33,648 bases of DNA from assembly GCA_017859995.1 (NCBI GenBank), contig JAFJUR010000015.1, forward strand, positions 1-33,648, written 5' to 3'. The first letter of the stretch is position 1; every line of letters begins with the position of its first letter. Source of the stretch: Holophagaceae bacterium (GTDB lineage: Bacteria; Acidobacteriota; Holophagae; Holophagales; Holophagaceae). Positions 7,291 to 14,690 of this stretch are shown in pieces. The translations under genes were made by a program, and so were the position numbers. The notes under the pieces were generated by a model. It had not been told where the DNA came from and did not search any database. It saw nothing but the letters and a program-made list of their open reading frames with translations.

Positions 7291-7806
7291 ATGGTGTCCC
7301 TCGCTCAGCTCTGGATTCCGATCCTCCTCTCGGCGGTCGCCGTCTTCGCCGCCAGCAGCCTCATCCACATGGTGGTGAAGTGGCACGCGTCGGACTACCG
7401 GACCCTCTCCAACGAGGACGAGGTGAGGGCCGCGATCCGCAAGGGTTCCCCCACCCCCGGCCAGTACGTGATGCCCCACTGCTCCGACATGAAGGACATG
7501 GGCAAGCCCGAGGTGCAGGAGAAGTACAAGGAGGGCCCCGTGGGCTTCCTGGTGCTGATTCCCAACGGCGCGCCGGCCATGGGCCCCGCCCTGGGCAAGT
7601 GGTTTGTGTACACCGCGCTGGTGGCCTTCATGGCCGCCTACCTGGCCAGCCGCACCCTGGCCCCCGGCACCCACTACCTGCAGGTATTCCGGGTCGTGGG
7701 CGCCGTGTCCTTCCTGGCCTACGGCTTCGGCAGCATCCAGATGGGCATCTGGATGGGCAAGCCCTGGAGCAGCGTGATCAAGGACCTGGCCGACGCCCTC
7801 ATCTAA
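7291..7806 (+). CDS. Conserved integral membrane protein, unknown function
   Basis: This encodes 171 residues with an N-terminal membrane helix (LWIPILLSAVAVFAASSLIHMVV). A loop with HASDYRTLSNEDEVRAAIRK and YVMPHCSDMKDMGKPEVQEKY follows, then about three more helices ending in the motif FGSIQMGIWMGKPWSSVIKDL. I recall the same motif order in uncharacterised acidobacterial membrane proteins, but know no function. The loop cysteine-histidine pair (PHC) could bind metal, but nothing else supports that. AGGAG seven bases upstream fixes ATG 7291; an in-frame ATG at 7267 lacks such a site. Confidence 0.75.
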   Translation: MVSLAQLWIPILLSAVAVFAASSLIHMVVKWHASDYRTLSNEDEVRAAIRKGSPTPGQYVMPHCSDMKDMGKPEVQEKYKEGPVGFLVLIPNGAPAMGPALGKWFVYTALVAFMAAYLASRTLAPGTHYLQVFRVVGAVSFLAYGFGSIQMGIWMGKPWSSVIKDLADALI

Positions 7807-7864
7807 CAGCGGCCTCATCGCCTGGCCCGAGCGGCTCCAGCGCGAGGGGCCGCTGCTGGCGCGG

Positions 7865-8536
7865 GTGCTCGCGCGCGCGCCGGTGCCGCGCCTGCTCGAC
7901 CTGGGCTGCGGCAGCGGCGAGCATTCGCGGTTCCTGGCGGCGCAGGGGTTCCAGGTCACCGGTGTGGACGCCTCCGCCGACCAGTTGCAGGCCGCCCGGT
8001 CCGCCGACCCTGGCGGCCGGTACGTCCAGGCTCCACTCACGGAGCTGGAGGATCGAGTCGAGGGCGGGCAGGGCGGGGCGGTGTGTCTGGGCAACACGCT
8101 GCCGCACCTCCAGGAGGAGGGGGATGTGTTGGCCTTCTTCAACAGCCTGTCGACCTGCCTGGCGCCTGGCGCGCCCTTCCTCCTCCAGGTGCTGAACTAC
8201 GACCGCATCCTCGATCGGGGGGACCGCGTCTTCCCGCCGGTGCTCAGGCCCGGCGGGGCGCCGGGGGAGGACACGGTCTTCCTCCGGTTCATGACGCATC
8301 ACGGCGAAGGCCGCCTGACCTTCACCCCCGCCACGTTGCGGCTCCGCCCGGGCGCGGAGCCGCCCCTTGAGCTGATCGCCAGCCATGACGTCCATTTGCA
8401 CGGCTGGCGCAGGGCCGAAGTGGAAAGCCTGCTGGTGGAGGCGGGATTCCAGGTGCGGGAGGTTTTTGGAACCATGACCGGGGAACCCTGGACCGCTCAG
8501 TCTTCCGACCTGGTGCTGGTGGCGGAGCGAGGGTAG
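7865..8536 (+). CDS. Class I SAM-dependent methyltransferase, start uncertain or truncated
   Basis: The 223 residues from GTG 7865 contain the SAM-binding motif LLDLGCGSGEHSRFLA immediately after the start, followed by VDASADQLQAARS, the acidic strand end at the ribose-binding position, and CLGNTLPHL. These are class I methyltransferase motifs, but the substrate is unknown. The same frame is open back to a stop at 7775-7777, and it encodes LIAWPERLQREGPLLARVLA from 7814. That reads like the usual N-terminal helix of such enzymes, yet there is no ATG, GTG or TTG in it. The true gene start may therefore be deleted or mis-assembled right after the previous stop at 7806. GTG 7865 may function but would remove that helix. 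The C-terminal half looks like a substrate lid plus final strands (QSSDLVLVAERG). Confidence 0.72.
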   Translation: MLARAPVPRLLDLGCGSGEHSRFLAAQGFQVTGVDASADQLQAARSADPGGRYVQAPLTELEDRVEGGQGGAVCLGNTLPHLQEEGDVLAFFNSLSTCLAPGAPFLLQVLNYDRILDRGDRVFPPVLRPGGAPGEDTVFLRFMTHHGEGRLTFTPATLRLRPGAEPPLELIASHDVHLHGWRRAEVESLLVEAGFQVREVFGTMTGEPWTAQSSDLVLVAERG

Positions 8537-8588
8537 GTCTCCTCGTGGCAGGCGGGGAATGGCCCCATGATGAAGTCGCGAGGGGGCG

Positions 8589-9152
8589 GTGGTGGCACAG
8601 GCAGGAGACCTTGGGACCGGCGGACTCGGGGTGACCCTGCTGTACCTCGGCGGCATGGCGGCGGCCCTCTGGCTGCTGTACCAGGCGCGGCGTTCCTTCT
8701 GGCTGTTCTCGCTGCTGGCCCTGCCCGGGACGATCTGCCATGAGGCCTGCCACTGGTTGATCGGGAAGCTGCTCAACGGCTCTCCCAGCGGCTTCACGGT
8801 GATTCCGCGCCGGGAGGGGCATGGCTTCGTGCTGGGGTCGGTGGCCCTGCAGAACCTGCGCTGGTACAACGCCTTTTTCATCGGCCTCGCGCCCCTGCTG
8901 CTGGGACCCCTCGCCTACCTGCTGCTCCGCTGGCGGTTGGGCAGCCAACCGCACATCGGCTGGTCCGAGGCTGGTCTGGTGTTCCTGATGGCCAACCTGG
9001 TGTTCGCCGCCATTCCCTCGGGGCAGGACCTCCGTGTCGCCGCGCGCTCTCCGGTCGGCTGGCTGCTGCTGGGCGGTCTGCTCACCTGGGGGTGGCTGCG
9101 GCTGACGAAAGGCGCTGGGATTCCGCCCCAGGCCCAGCAGCTTCGCGGGTGA
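8589..9152 (+). CDS. Small integral membrane protein with HExxH motif, possible M50/S2P-like metalloprotease
   Basis: This encodes 187 residues with about five hydrophobic segments. The second ends in the sequence PGTICHEACHWLIG, placing HEACH (HExxH) at residues 51-55 at the membrane, as in site-2 proteases. Later come FIGLAPLLLGPLAYLLL, which recalls the M50 membrane segment, and ANLVFAAIPSGQD (Asn136, Pro143, Asp147), resembling the NxxPxxxxDG element that supplies the third zinc ligand. Together these suggest a minimal intramembrane metallopeptidase. Without a database hit it could also be a non-enzymatic membrane protein. GTG at 8589 or 8592 follows the purine run GAGGGGG, which decides the start. 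The end converges with the LysR gene, 15 bases apart. Confidence 0.6.
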   Translation: MVAQAGDLGTGGLGVTLLYLGGMAAALWLLYQARRSFWLFSLLALPGTICHEACHWLIGKLLNGSPSGFTVIPRREGHGFVLGSVALQNLRWYNAFFIGLAPLLLGPLAYLLLRWRLGSQPHIGWSEAGLVFLMANLVFAAIPSGQDLRVAARSPVGWLLLGGLLTWGWLRLTKGAGIPPQAQQLRG

Positions 9153-9167
9153 ACGGCGCCAGCCGGG

Positions 9168-10106
9168 TCAGCCCTGGCGAGAGGGGGTCTGGCTTTCCGG
9201 ACCCAGGGCACGGAGGCCCTGGAGGGCCGGACCCAGGGCACGGAGGCCCTGGAGGGCGTGGTTCCACCAGGGGGCCTGCGCCAAGGATCTGGGCAGGGCC
9301 GCCCACCAGCGGCGGGCCAGGGCCGGTCTGCCCAGGGGCCGGGCGAGGAGGTCGTCGTCCAGGTGCGGCGCGGCCAGCCAGGCGGGCAGGAGGGCCAGGC
9401 CCGCGCCGCCCCGCACCAGGGCGACCAGGGCTTCCGTGAGGGGGACCACTTCTGTTTTGAGGGCGCCCCGCGGGAGATCAGGGTGCTTCAACAGGGGGTG
9501 GCCGGGTTCCAGGGCCTTGGGGAGGAGGAGCTTCCCGGCCGCCAGATCGCGGATCTCCAGGTGCGTGGCGCCCGCCGAAGGATGGCGCCGGGGGAGGAGG
9601 ACGGCCACCGGATCGGTGAACAGCGGTTCCACGTGCAGTCCCGGCAGATCCGGGCGGACATCGAGCAGGGCCAAGTCGAGCCGCCCTTCCCGCAGGGCGC
9701 GGAGGGGGTCCTGGGTGGCCTCGGGCACCAGTCTGACCTCCAGGCCTGGCCAGGCCTCCTGGAGGCGACGCATCCACCCGGGCAGCCAGTGATATCCGGT
9801 GTAGCAGCCCGTGGCCAGGCGCAGGAGACCGCCGACAGCGGGGTTTCCTGCGCGCAGCTGACCTTCCAGGTTGCTCCATTCGGGAAGCATCCGGGCGGCG
9901 GCTTCGCCCATGTGGAGTCCTGCCGCGGTGGGGCTCAAGCCACGGCCCAGGCGATGAAAGAGGGGTGCGCCCAGGTCCGCTTCCAGGATCCGCAGTTGGT
10001 GGCTGAGCGCGGGCTGGGAGAGGTTCAGGCGCTGCGCGGCCGCGCTCATGGTTCCCGTTTCCAGGATCGCCTGGACGAGCTGGAGGTGGCGGATCTCGAG
10101 GGACAT
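9168..10106 (-). CDS. LysR family transcriptional regulator
   Basis: This 312-residue regulator has the LysR winged helix-turn-helix at residues 4-60 (HLQLVQAILETGTMSAAAQR, then LSQPALSHQLRILEADLGAPLF). A type 2 periplasmic-binding-like effector domain follows from about residue 90. Ligand-contact positions do not identify an inducer. The gene diverges from the first cupin gene, and the dyad ATTCA-N5-TGAAT lies just upstream of its ATG. It therefore probably controls itself and the neighbouring cupin genes. The C-terminus holds a duplicated decapeptide (ALQGLRALGP twice) encoded by a perfect 30-bp tandem repeat. No ribosome site precedes ATG 10106, which fits a leaderless message. Confidence 0.9.
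   Translation of the reverse strand: MSLEIRHLQLVQAILETGTMSAAAQRLNLSQPALSHQLRILEADLGAPLFHRLGRGLSPTAAGLHMGEAAARMLPEWSNLEGQLRAGNPAVGGLLRLATGCYTGYHWLPGWMRRLQEAWPGLEVRLVPEATQDPLRALREGRLDLALLDVRPDLPGLHVEPLFTDPVAVLLPRRHPSAGATHLEIRDLAAGKLLLPKALEPGHPLLKHPDLPRGALKTEVVPLTEALVALVRGGAGLALLPAWLAAPHLDDDLLARPLGRPALARRWWAALPRSLAQAPWWNHALQGLRALGPALQGLRALGPESQTPSRQG
9197..9256. repeat. Perfect 30-bp tandem duplication in the LysR 3' end
   Basis: Two identical 30-bp copies lie at 9197-9226 and 9227-9256, starting CCGGACCCAGGGCACGG. The length is a multiple of three, so the LysR frame is kept and ten residues are repeated. The absence of any mismatch points to a recent slippage event. Confidence 0.95.
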
Positions 10107-10108
10107 GG

Positions 10109-10140
10109 ATTCAATTTATGAATTAAAAACCAAAAATCAA
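10109..10140 (-). promoter_or_regulatory. LysR operator and promoter between the LysR gene and the first cupin gene
   Basis: ATTCA-ATTTA-TGAAT (10109-10123) is a perfect dyad of the T-N11-A type bound by LysR proteins. On the minus strand TTGATT (10140-10135) and TAAATT (10118-10113) stand 16 bases apart as possible -35 and -10 boxes, with the -10 only six bases from the LysR ATG. Transcription would begin at or near the start codon. The dyad covers the -10, consistent with autorepression. Confidence 0.55.
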
Positions 10141-10194
10141 TTCATTGGATGGCACGGCGACCTGACCTCACAGTGTGGATCCGGAGACGTCACT

Positions 10195-10542
10195 GTGAGC
10201 CAGCCCACCACCGCGCCCCACTTCGTCGAAGCCGCTTCTGGAGACGGGCCGACCCCCTTTCCGGGGATCACCACCCGCCCCCTCTTCGTGGGCGAGGGGA
10301 AGGGCGCCCATGCCTGTGAGTTGGCCTTCAAGGCCGGGGCCTTGTTTCCTGATCACGGACATCCCGCAGGAGAATACCTGCTCATGTTGGAAGGCCGCCT
10401 GCAGGTCGGGGACCGGTGCCTGGGCCCCGGGGATTTCCTCTACACGCCGCCAGGCGCCTGGCACCGGGCCACGGCGGTCACGGACTGCCGGTGTTTCCTC
10501 CTGGTCCCAAGCCCCGTGACCTTCACCCCGGGGGGGTGGTGA
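10195..10542 (+). CDS. Cupin domain protein, ChrR-like
   Basis: This encodes 115 residues forming one small beta-barrel. The metal-binding cupin motifs are visible: FPDHGHPAGEYLLMLEGRLQ (His, His and Glu ligands) and then FLYTPPGAWHRATA with the fourth ligand His. The arrangement resembles the C-terminal cupin of ChrR anti-sigma factors, but the N-terminal zinc helix domain of ChrR is absent, so this is not an anti-sigma factor by sequence. It could be a small metal-dependent isomerase, dioxygenase or sensor. GTG 10195 is preferred because GGAG lies eight bases upstream; an upstream ATG at 10105 would overlap the LysR start codon. It diverges from the LysR gene and is the likely target of that regulator. 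Confidence 0.75.
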   Translation: MSQPTTAPHFVEAASGDGPTPFPGITTRPLFVGEGKGAHACELAFKAGALFPDHGHPAGEYLLMLEGRLQVGDRCLGPGDFLYTPPGAWHRATAVTDCRCFLLVPSPVTFTPGGW

Positions 10543-10559
10543 GGCGGAAGGGGCCTGGC

Positions 10560-10904
10560 TCAGTCGAGGTCGGTCCTGTCCCCGCGCGTCGTCGGGTTTG
10601 AGATCACCAGGAACGAGACGGCCGCTTCGAAGGGATTCTTGAACTGGTGGGGGCTTCCCGCGGGGATGTGGATTCCCTCGCCGGCGGCCAGCGCGTGGTC
10701 TTCACCGTCCAGTTCCATGACCGCCTGGCCCGAGAGGATGTAGAAGAACTGTCGGGCCTTGGCATGGACATGCCGGCGTTCGGAAGCGCCCGGCGGCACC
10801 GCCTCCTGGATCACGTGAAGATCGGGATCCTTGAACAGGTGCCAGCCGTCGCAGCCTTCGCCCCAGACGTAGTGTTCGGCGGATCGGATGGAGATGGCCT
10901 TCAT
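10560..10904 (-). CDS. Cupin domain protein
   Basis: This encodes 114 residues as a single cupin barrel. Motif one is RRHVHAKARQFFYILSGQ, with His ligands and a Gln where Glu is more usual. Motif two is GIHIPAGSPHQFKN, with the last His. Upstream residues VWGEGCDGWHLFKDPDLHVI recall small cupins of unknown activity. It faces the first cupin gene and ends 17 bases from its stop, so the two genes are convergent. Nothing in the sequence reveals the substrate. Confidence 0.78.
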   Translation of the reverse strand: MKAISIRSAEHYVWGEGCDGWHLFKDPDLHVIQEAVPPGASERRHVHAKARQFFYILSGQAVMELDGEDHALAAGEGIHIPAGSPHQFKNPFEAAVSFLVISNPTTRGDRTDLD

Positions 10905-10977
10905 GGGATTCTCTCAAACGCCGGGCCGCTGGCCCGAACCTTGGATTCTAGGAGGGGGCGACCCTGAAGGCGATGTG

Positions 10978-11340
10978 TCAGAGCTCCTGCCCAAGGGGCG
11001 CCGTGTAGGTGGCATCCGTGACATTGCCGGTGTTGAGCACGTCCGCCGGTTCGAAGAGCAGCACCTCGGCGGTGGGCTCCGCCACAGGCCTGTGGTCGAC
11101 GCCCCTGGGCACGACCAGGAGTTCACCCGGTTCCAGACCCACCACCCGGTCCCGGAACTCCATGCGCAGGCGCCCGCGGAGCACGAGGAACAGCTCATCC
11201 TCGGCTTCGTGGTGGTGCCAGACGAATGGGCCCTCCAGCTTCACGAGCTTCACCTCCTGGCCATTCAGCCGCGCGGCGACGCGGGGGCGCCAGGGCTCGT
11301 CGATCTTCGCAAAACCAGAAGCGAGGTTGACCTTGTCCAT
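10978..11340 (-). CDS. Cupin domain protein, phosphomannose-isomerase-like
   Basis: This encodes 120 residues. The first cupin motif is FVWHHHEAEDELFLVLRGRL, with a His-rich metal site and the acidic ligand. The second is LLVVPRGVDHRPVAEPTAEV. This form is typical of the stand-alone cupins often annotated as mannose-6-phosphate isomerase-like, though none of the isomerase-specific surroundings are present. The 5' end has AGGAAAGG about eight bases before ATG 11340. It lies upstream of the previous cupin gene on the same strand with a 73-base gap, so the two may be co-transcribed. Confidence 0.8.
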   Translation of the reverse strand: MDKVNLASGFAKIDEPWRPRVAARLNGQEVKLVKLEGPFVWHHHEAEDELFLVLRGRLRMEFRDRVVGLEPGELLVVPRGVDHRPVAEPTAEVLLFEPADVLNTGNVTDATYTAPLGQEL

Positions 11341-11506
11341 GGAGATGCCTTTCCTGCAAAGTTCCGGAGATGGCGCAGCCGGGCTGACCGGTGGGATGCT
11401 CGGGCGCTTTCCATCATGCCGCTGGAAAGGTCCATTCAGGCTCGTGATCGACCCCTGTTGACCGATGATCAGTCCCCAAGAAATGGCATTGACCCCAAGT
11501 TTCCTG

Positions 11507-11520
11507 CAGGCGTCCGCCTG
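11507..11520. repeat. CAGGCG-TC-CGCCTG inverted repeat before the LysE-type gene
   Basis: A perfect 6-bp inverted repeat with a two-base loop sits 33 bases before the exporter start. The 210-base gap (11341-11552) otherwise shows two TTGACC boxes (11458 and 11489) without matching -10 elements. It may be an operator, or a hairpin in the leader. Confidence 0.3.
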
Positions 11521-11552
11521 TTTCCGTAATCTGGCCAGTCGGGAGGTTTTTG

Positions 11553-12185
11553 ATGGTCAGTCTGCAAGCCCTCGCGGGGATTTCGGCTGTGGCGTTGGGG
11601 ATGGTCCTCACGCCGGGCCCCAACATGATCTACCTCGTCTCTCGGTCGGTGACCCAGGGCCACCGGGCGGGGCTGGTCTCCCTGGCGGGCGTCGCCGCCG
11701 GGTACCTGGTCTACCTCGTGCTCGCGGCCGCAGGCCTGGTGGCGGTGCTCACCCTGGTGCCGGCGGTCTACCTGGCCATCAAGTTCGCAGGCGCGGCGTA
11801 CCTGCTTTGGCTGGCCTGGAGCGCGGTTCGGCCCGGCGGCGTATCGGCCTTCGCGCCGAAGGCCCTGCCCGCGGACCCTCCGCGCCGGCTTTTCGCCATG
11901 GGCCTGGTGACCAACCTGCTCAACCCGAAGATCGCGGTGCTCTACGTGTCGCTGCTGCCGCAGTTCGTGGATCCGCGTCAGGGCCACCTCGCCGAGCAGA
12001 GCTTCATCCTGGGCCTGGCCCAGATCACGGTATCTCTCAGCGTGAATGCCCTGATCGTCATGAGCGCCGGTACCGTGTCAGCCTTCCTCGCCCGCCGTCC
12101 CACCTGGCTGCGGACGCAGCGCTACGTCATGGGCACCGTGCTGGCCGGCATGGCCGTGCGGATCGCCACGGCGCCCAACCGCTGA
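11553..12185 (+). CDS. LysE/RhtB family amino-acid exporter
   Basis: This 210-residue inner-membrane protein has the LysE/RhtB signature MVLTPGPNMIYLVSRSVTQG near the N-terminus and about six membrane helices. The mid-protein motif FAMGLVTNLLNPKIAVLYVSLLPQFV is also diagnostic. The family exports amino acids or related metabolites using the proton gradient; the specific substrate is not readable. GGGAGG six bases before ATG 11553 decides the start over the TTG one codon earlier. The gene diverges from the third cupin gene. The small 73-base gap to the following peptidase gene allows, but does not prove, co-transcription. Confidence 0.9.
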   Translation: MVSLQALAGISAVALGMVLTPGPNMIYLVSRSVTQGHRAGLVSLAGVAAGYLVYLVLAAAGLVAVLTLVPAVYLAIKFAGAAYLLWLAWSAVRPGGVSAFAPKALPADPPRRLFAMGLVTNLLNPKIAVLYVSLLPQFVDPRQGHLAEQSFILGLAQITVSLSVNALIVMSAGTVSAFLARRPTWLRTQRYVMGTVLAGMAVRIATAPNR

Positions 12186-12258
12186 GCTGGCCTGCTCGTG
12201 GGGCGTGACGCCGTCTGTCCCGACATCTAACCTGGGACCTGGCCCCGAGGAGACCGAC

Positions 12259-13782
12259 TTGAAGCGATTCCTGCCCCTGCTGGTGTCCGCATTCCTGCTG
12301 GCGGGGGCTCCCGCCAGGCCGGTGCACGTCCGTTACGACCGCACGCTGGCCCCCCGGATGGTGCCCCTCCTGGTGCAGGCCATCCGCTTCCCCACCGTCG
12401 CCGGGAACGCGAAGGCCTGGGCCGACCAGAAGGCCTGGCTCGAACACCTGGCGCAGGGCCTGGGCTTCACGGTGCGGGATGCCGGGAAGGTGCTAGAGGT
12501 GGACCTGCCGGCCTCGGGTCCCGGCGCGGCCGAGGCGCCGGCCCTCGGGCTCCTGGTGCACGGCGACGTCCAGCCCCCGGGCGATCATTGGACCGCGCCC
12601 CCCTTTGAAGGCACCGTGCGGAAGGGGCGGGTCTTCGGCCGCGGGGCCGCCGACGACAAGGGCCCCATGGTCCAGGCGCTCCTGGCGATGAAGGCGCTGA
12701 AGGAGGCCGGGCCGGCACGAACCCACACCCTCCGCCTGCTGGTGGGCAGCGACGAGGAAAGCGGCAGCACGGACATCACCGACTACCTGAAGACCAACCC
12801 GCCGCCGGCCTTCAGCCTGGTGCTGGACTCGGGCTTCCCGGTGGTGGTGGGGGAAAAATCCTGGAACGCGCTTACCGTGGAGGCCGCCGGGAGTTCCTCG
12901 CCCACGGCGGAGCGCCCCTGGTCGGTCGAGGCCCTGGACGCCGGGCTCGCACCGAGCATCGTGCCCGATCACGCATCTGTCCGCCTGGTGTCCACGGCGG
13001 GGAAGGCATCCCTCCTCGCCCTGAAGGCGCGGCTCGAACAGAAGCGGATCGACCCCGGCTGTCGCTTGCACCTGGAGCTTGCGCTCGCAGGCGACGCCAA
13101 GGCCCTGGTGGTCACCGTCACGGGCAAGGCCGCCCACGGCGGGCTGAACCTGGAAGGGGGGCGGAACGCGCTCGTGGCCCTGGCCCGGCTGTTGGAGGGC
13201 GAGCTGCCCCCGGGCGGCCCCGACGACCTGCTGGCCTTCGCGCGGCTGGCCGGGAGGGACTTGACCGGCACCGGCCTCGGACTCACGGAGGCCGACCCGC
13301 TCTGGGGCCGGTTCGCGGTGAATGTCGCCATGGTGAAACCAGGGAAGGAGGGGCGGCTCGTCCTCACCATCAACCTCCGCGCGACGCCCCGGCTCCAGGG
13401 CGCGGCGCTGGAGACCGCCCTGCGTGAGGTCGTGGCGCGCTTCGCGGCGGAGCGGCACACCACCCTCACGGCGGGCGGGTTCTTCGGCGACTCGGTGCTG
13501 GCCTTCGATCCCGAGGGCGCGCTGGTCAGGCGCCTGCTGGGCGCCTACGCCCGCGCCACGGGCACGAAGGCGGGCCCCGTCATATCCGGCGGTGGCACCT
13601 ACGCCAAGCGCCTGCCCCGCGCCATCGCCTTCGGCATGTGGTTTCCGGGGAAGCCCTATCCCGGCCATGACGTGGACGAGCAGATTCCCATCGCCGATCT
13701 GCACCGGGGCGTCCACGTGCTCATCGAGGCGCTGGTGGATCTGGCCTGCGGGGCGCCCCTGAAGGAGCCTTTCCAGAAGTAG
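12259..13782 (+). CDS. Secreted M20 family dipeptidase (PepV-like)
   Basis: This 507-residue zinc peptidase of the M20A type hydrolyses dipeptides or small peptides. The first zinc ligand is in LVHGDVQPPGD (about residue 100). RGAADDKGPMVQAL (about 130) supplies the bridging Asp, DEESGS (about 165) the catalytic Glu, AAHGG the lid-domain His, and PGHDVDEQIPI near the C-terminus the last ligand. The start is TTG 12259, preceded by CGAGGAGA, because it gives a clean signal peptide (MKRFLPLLVSAFLLAGAPARP). An in-frame GTG at 12205 would place unlikely residues before it. Export to the periplasm is therefore inferred. The stop lies 12 bases from the convergent efflux operon. Confidence 0.88.
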   Translation: MKRFLPLLVSAFLLAGAPARPVHVRYDRTLAPRMVPLLVQAIRFPTVAGNAKAWADQKAWLEHLAQGLGFTVRDAGKVLEVDLPASGPGAAEAPALGLLVHGDVQPPGDHWTAPPFEGTVRKGRVFGRGAADDKGPMVQALLAMKALKEAGPARTHTLRLLVGSDEESGSTDITDYLKTNPPPAFSLVLDSGFPVVVGEKSWNALTVEAAGSSSPTAERPWSVEALDAGLAPSIVPDHASVRLVSTAGKASLLALKARLEQKRIDPGCRLHLELALAGDAKALVVTVTGKAAHGGLNLEGGRNALVALARLLEGELPPGGPDDLLAFARLAGRDLTGTGLGLTEADPLWGRFAVNVAMVKPGKEGRLVLTINLRATPRLQGAALETALREVVARFAAERHTTLTAGGFFGDSVLAFDPEGALVRRLLGAYARATGTKAGPVISGGGTYAKRLPRAIAFGMWFPGKPYPGHDVDEQIPIADLHRGVHVLIEALVDLACGAPLKEPFQK

Positions 13783-13794
13783 CCCCGCGCCCGG

Positions 13795-14667
13795 CTACTC
13801 CGCCTGGAGGCGCAGCTCCACGCGCTGGCCCAGCTTGAGCGGCGTGCGGCCGGCGAGGGCGATCTTCACGATCGACACGCGGATGTCGGTGGGCCGGGAG
13901 GGATCCAGCGCCTTGAGGCGGCGCTGGGTCACGGCTTCGGGAATCTCCTCCACCCGGCCTGACCAGGTTCCGGGTTGGCCCTCCGCTTCGAGGGTCACCT
14001 GGCCGCCGATGCGAAGCCGCGGCAGGTCGTACTCGTCGACTTCCGCCTCCACGCGCAGGCGGTCCAGATCCGCCAGGCGGAGCAGCTTCCCGCCGGCCGG
14101 AAGCAGCTCGCCGGCGTTGGTGATGCGTTCCACCACGGTGCCGCTGAAGGGCGCCAGGATGGTGAGCTTCGACAGCTGGGCCTCCTGCTGGGCGACCTGG
14201 GCCCGGGCGGCGTTCAGGCGCGCCAGGCCCAGCTTCAGCTTCGCCTCGGCGTCGTCGAAGGCCCGCTGGCCCACCACGCCCTCGGCCAGCAGGCGGGTCT
14301 GCCGGGCATGTTCCAGGCTGAGGAACCGCCATTCGGCCTCCAACTCCACGGCGTGCGCCCTGGCGGCGGCGAGGTTCGCCGACTGTTCCCGGTCGTCCAG
14401 CCGGGCAAGGGGCTGGCCCGCCTTCACCCGGTCCAGCTCTCGCACAGGGAGGGCCGCGAGGCGGCCGCCGTACTCCGGCGCCAGCACAATGTCGGCACCG
14501 GGATAGGCGGCCACCCTGCCTTCGCAGCGGATGACTGCTGTGTGGGGCACGGATGGCCCAGGCGCCGGGCTCGCGGGCTTGGGGGAGGGCCGGCCCAGGA
14601 GGATGGCCGCCGCGGCGGCGATGACCAGTGCGGGGAGGATGAAGGGGACGAGCGGGCGAAGGTTCAT
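13795..14667 (-). CDS. HlyD/MacA-type periplasmic adaptor protein
   Basis: This 290-residue membrane-fusion protein has an N-terminal membrane anchor (LVPFILPALVIAAAAAILLG). A barrel-sandwich half follows (GRLAALPVRELDRVKAGQPLARL). Next is an alpha-helical hairpin at about 95-165, rich in Ala, Glu, Gln and Arg. The second half-motif LTILAPFSGTVVERITNAGELL and a beta-barrel complete it. Such adaptors bridge an inner-membrane ABC transporter and an outer-membrane channel. It is the last gene of the TetR-permease-ATPase-adaptor operon, 23 bases after the ATPase stop. No outer-membrane channel gene is present here, so a TolC-type partner would be encoded elsewhere. Confidence 0.88.
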   Translation of the reverse strand: MNLRPLVPFILPALVIAAAAAILLGRPSPKPASPAPGPSVPHTAVIRCEGRVAAYPGADIVLAPEYGGRLAALPVRELDRVKAGQPLARLDDREQSANLAAARAHAVELEAEWRFLSLEHARQTRLLAEGVVGQRAFDDAEAKLKLGLARLNAARAQVAQQEAQLSKLTILAPFSGTVVERITNAGELLPAGGKLLRLADLDRLRVEAEVDEYDLPRLRIGGQVTLEAEGQPGTWSGRVEEIPEAVTQRRLKALDPSRPTDIRVSIVKIALAGRTPLKLGQRVELRLQAE

Positions 14668-14690
14668 GGTGGTGCCTCTGGTTGGGGAGG

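Noticed and set aside
10195..10542. ChrR anti-sigma factor with its sigma factor
   Set aside because: The zinc-binding helical N-terminal domain is missing and no ECF sigma factor gene lies nearby.
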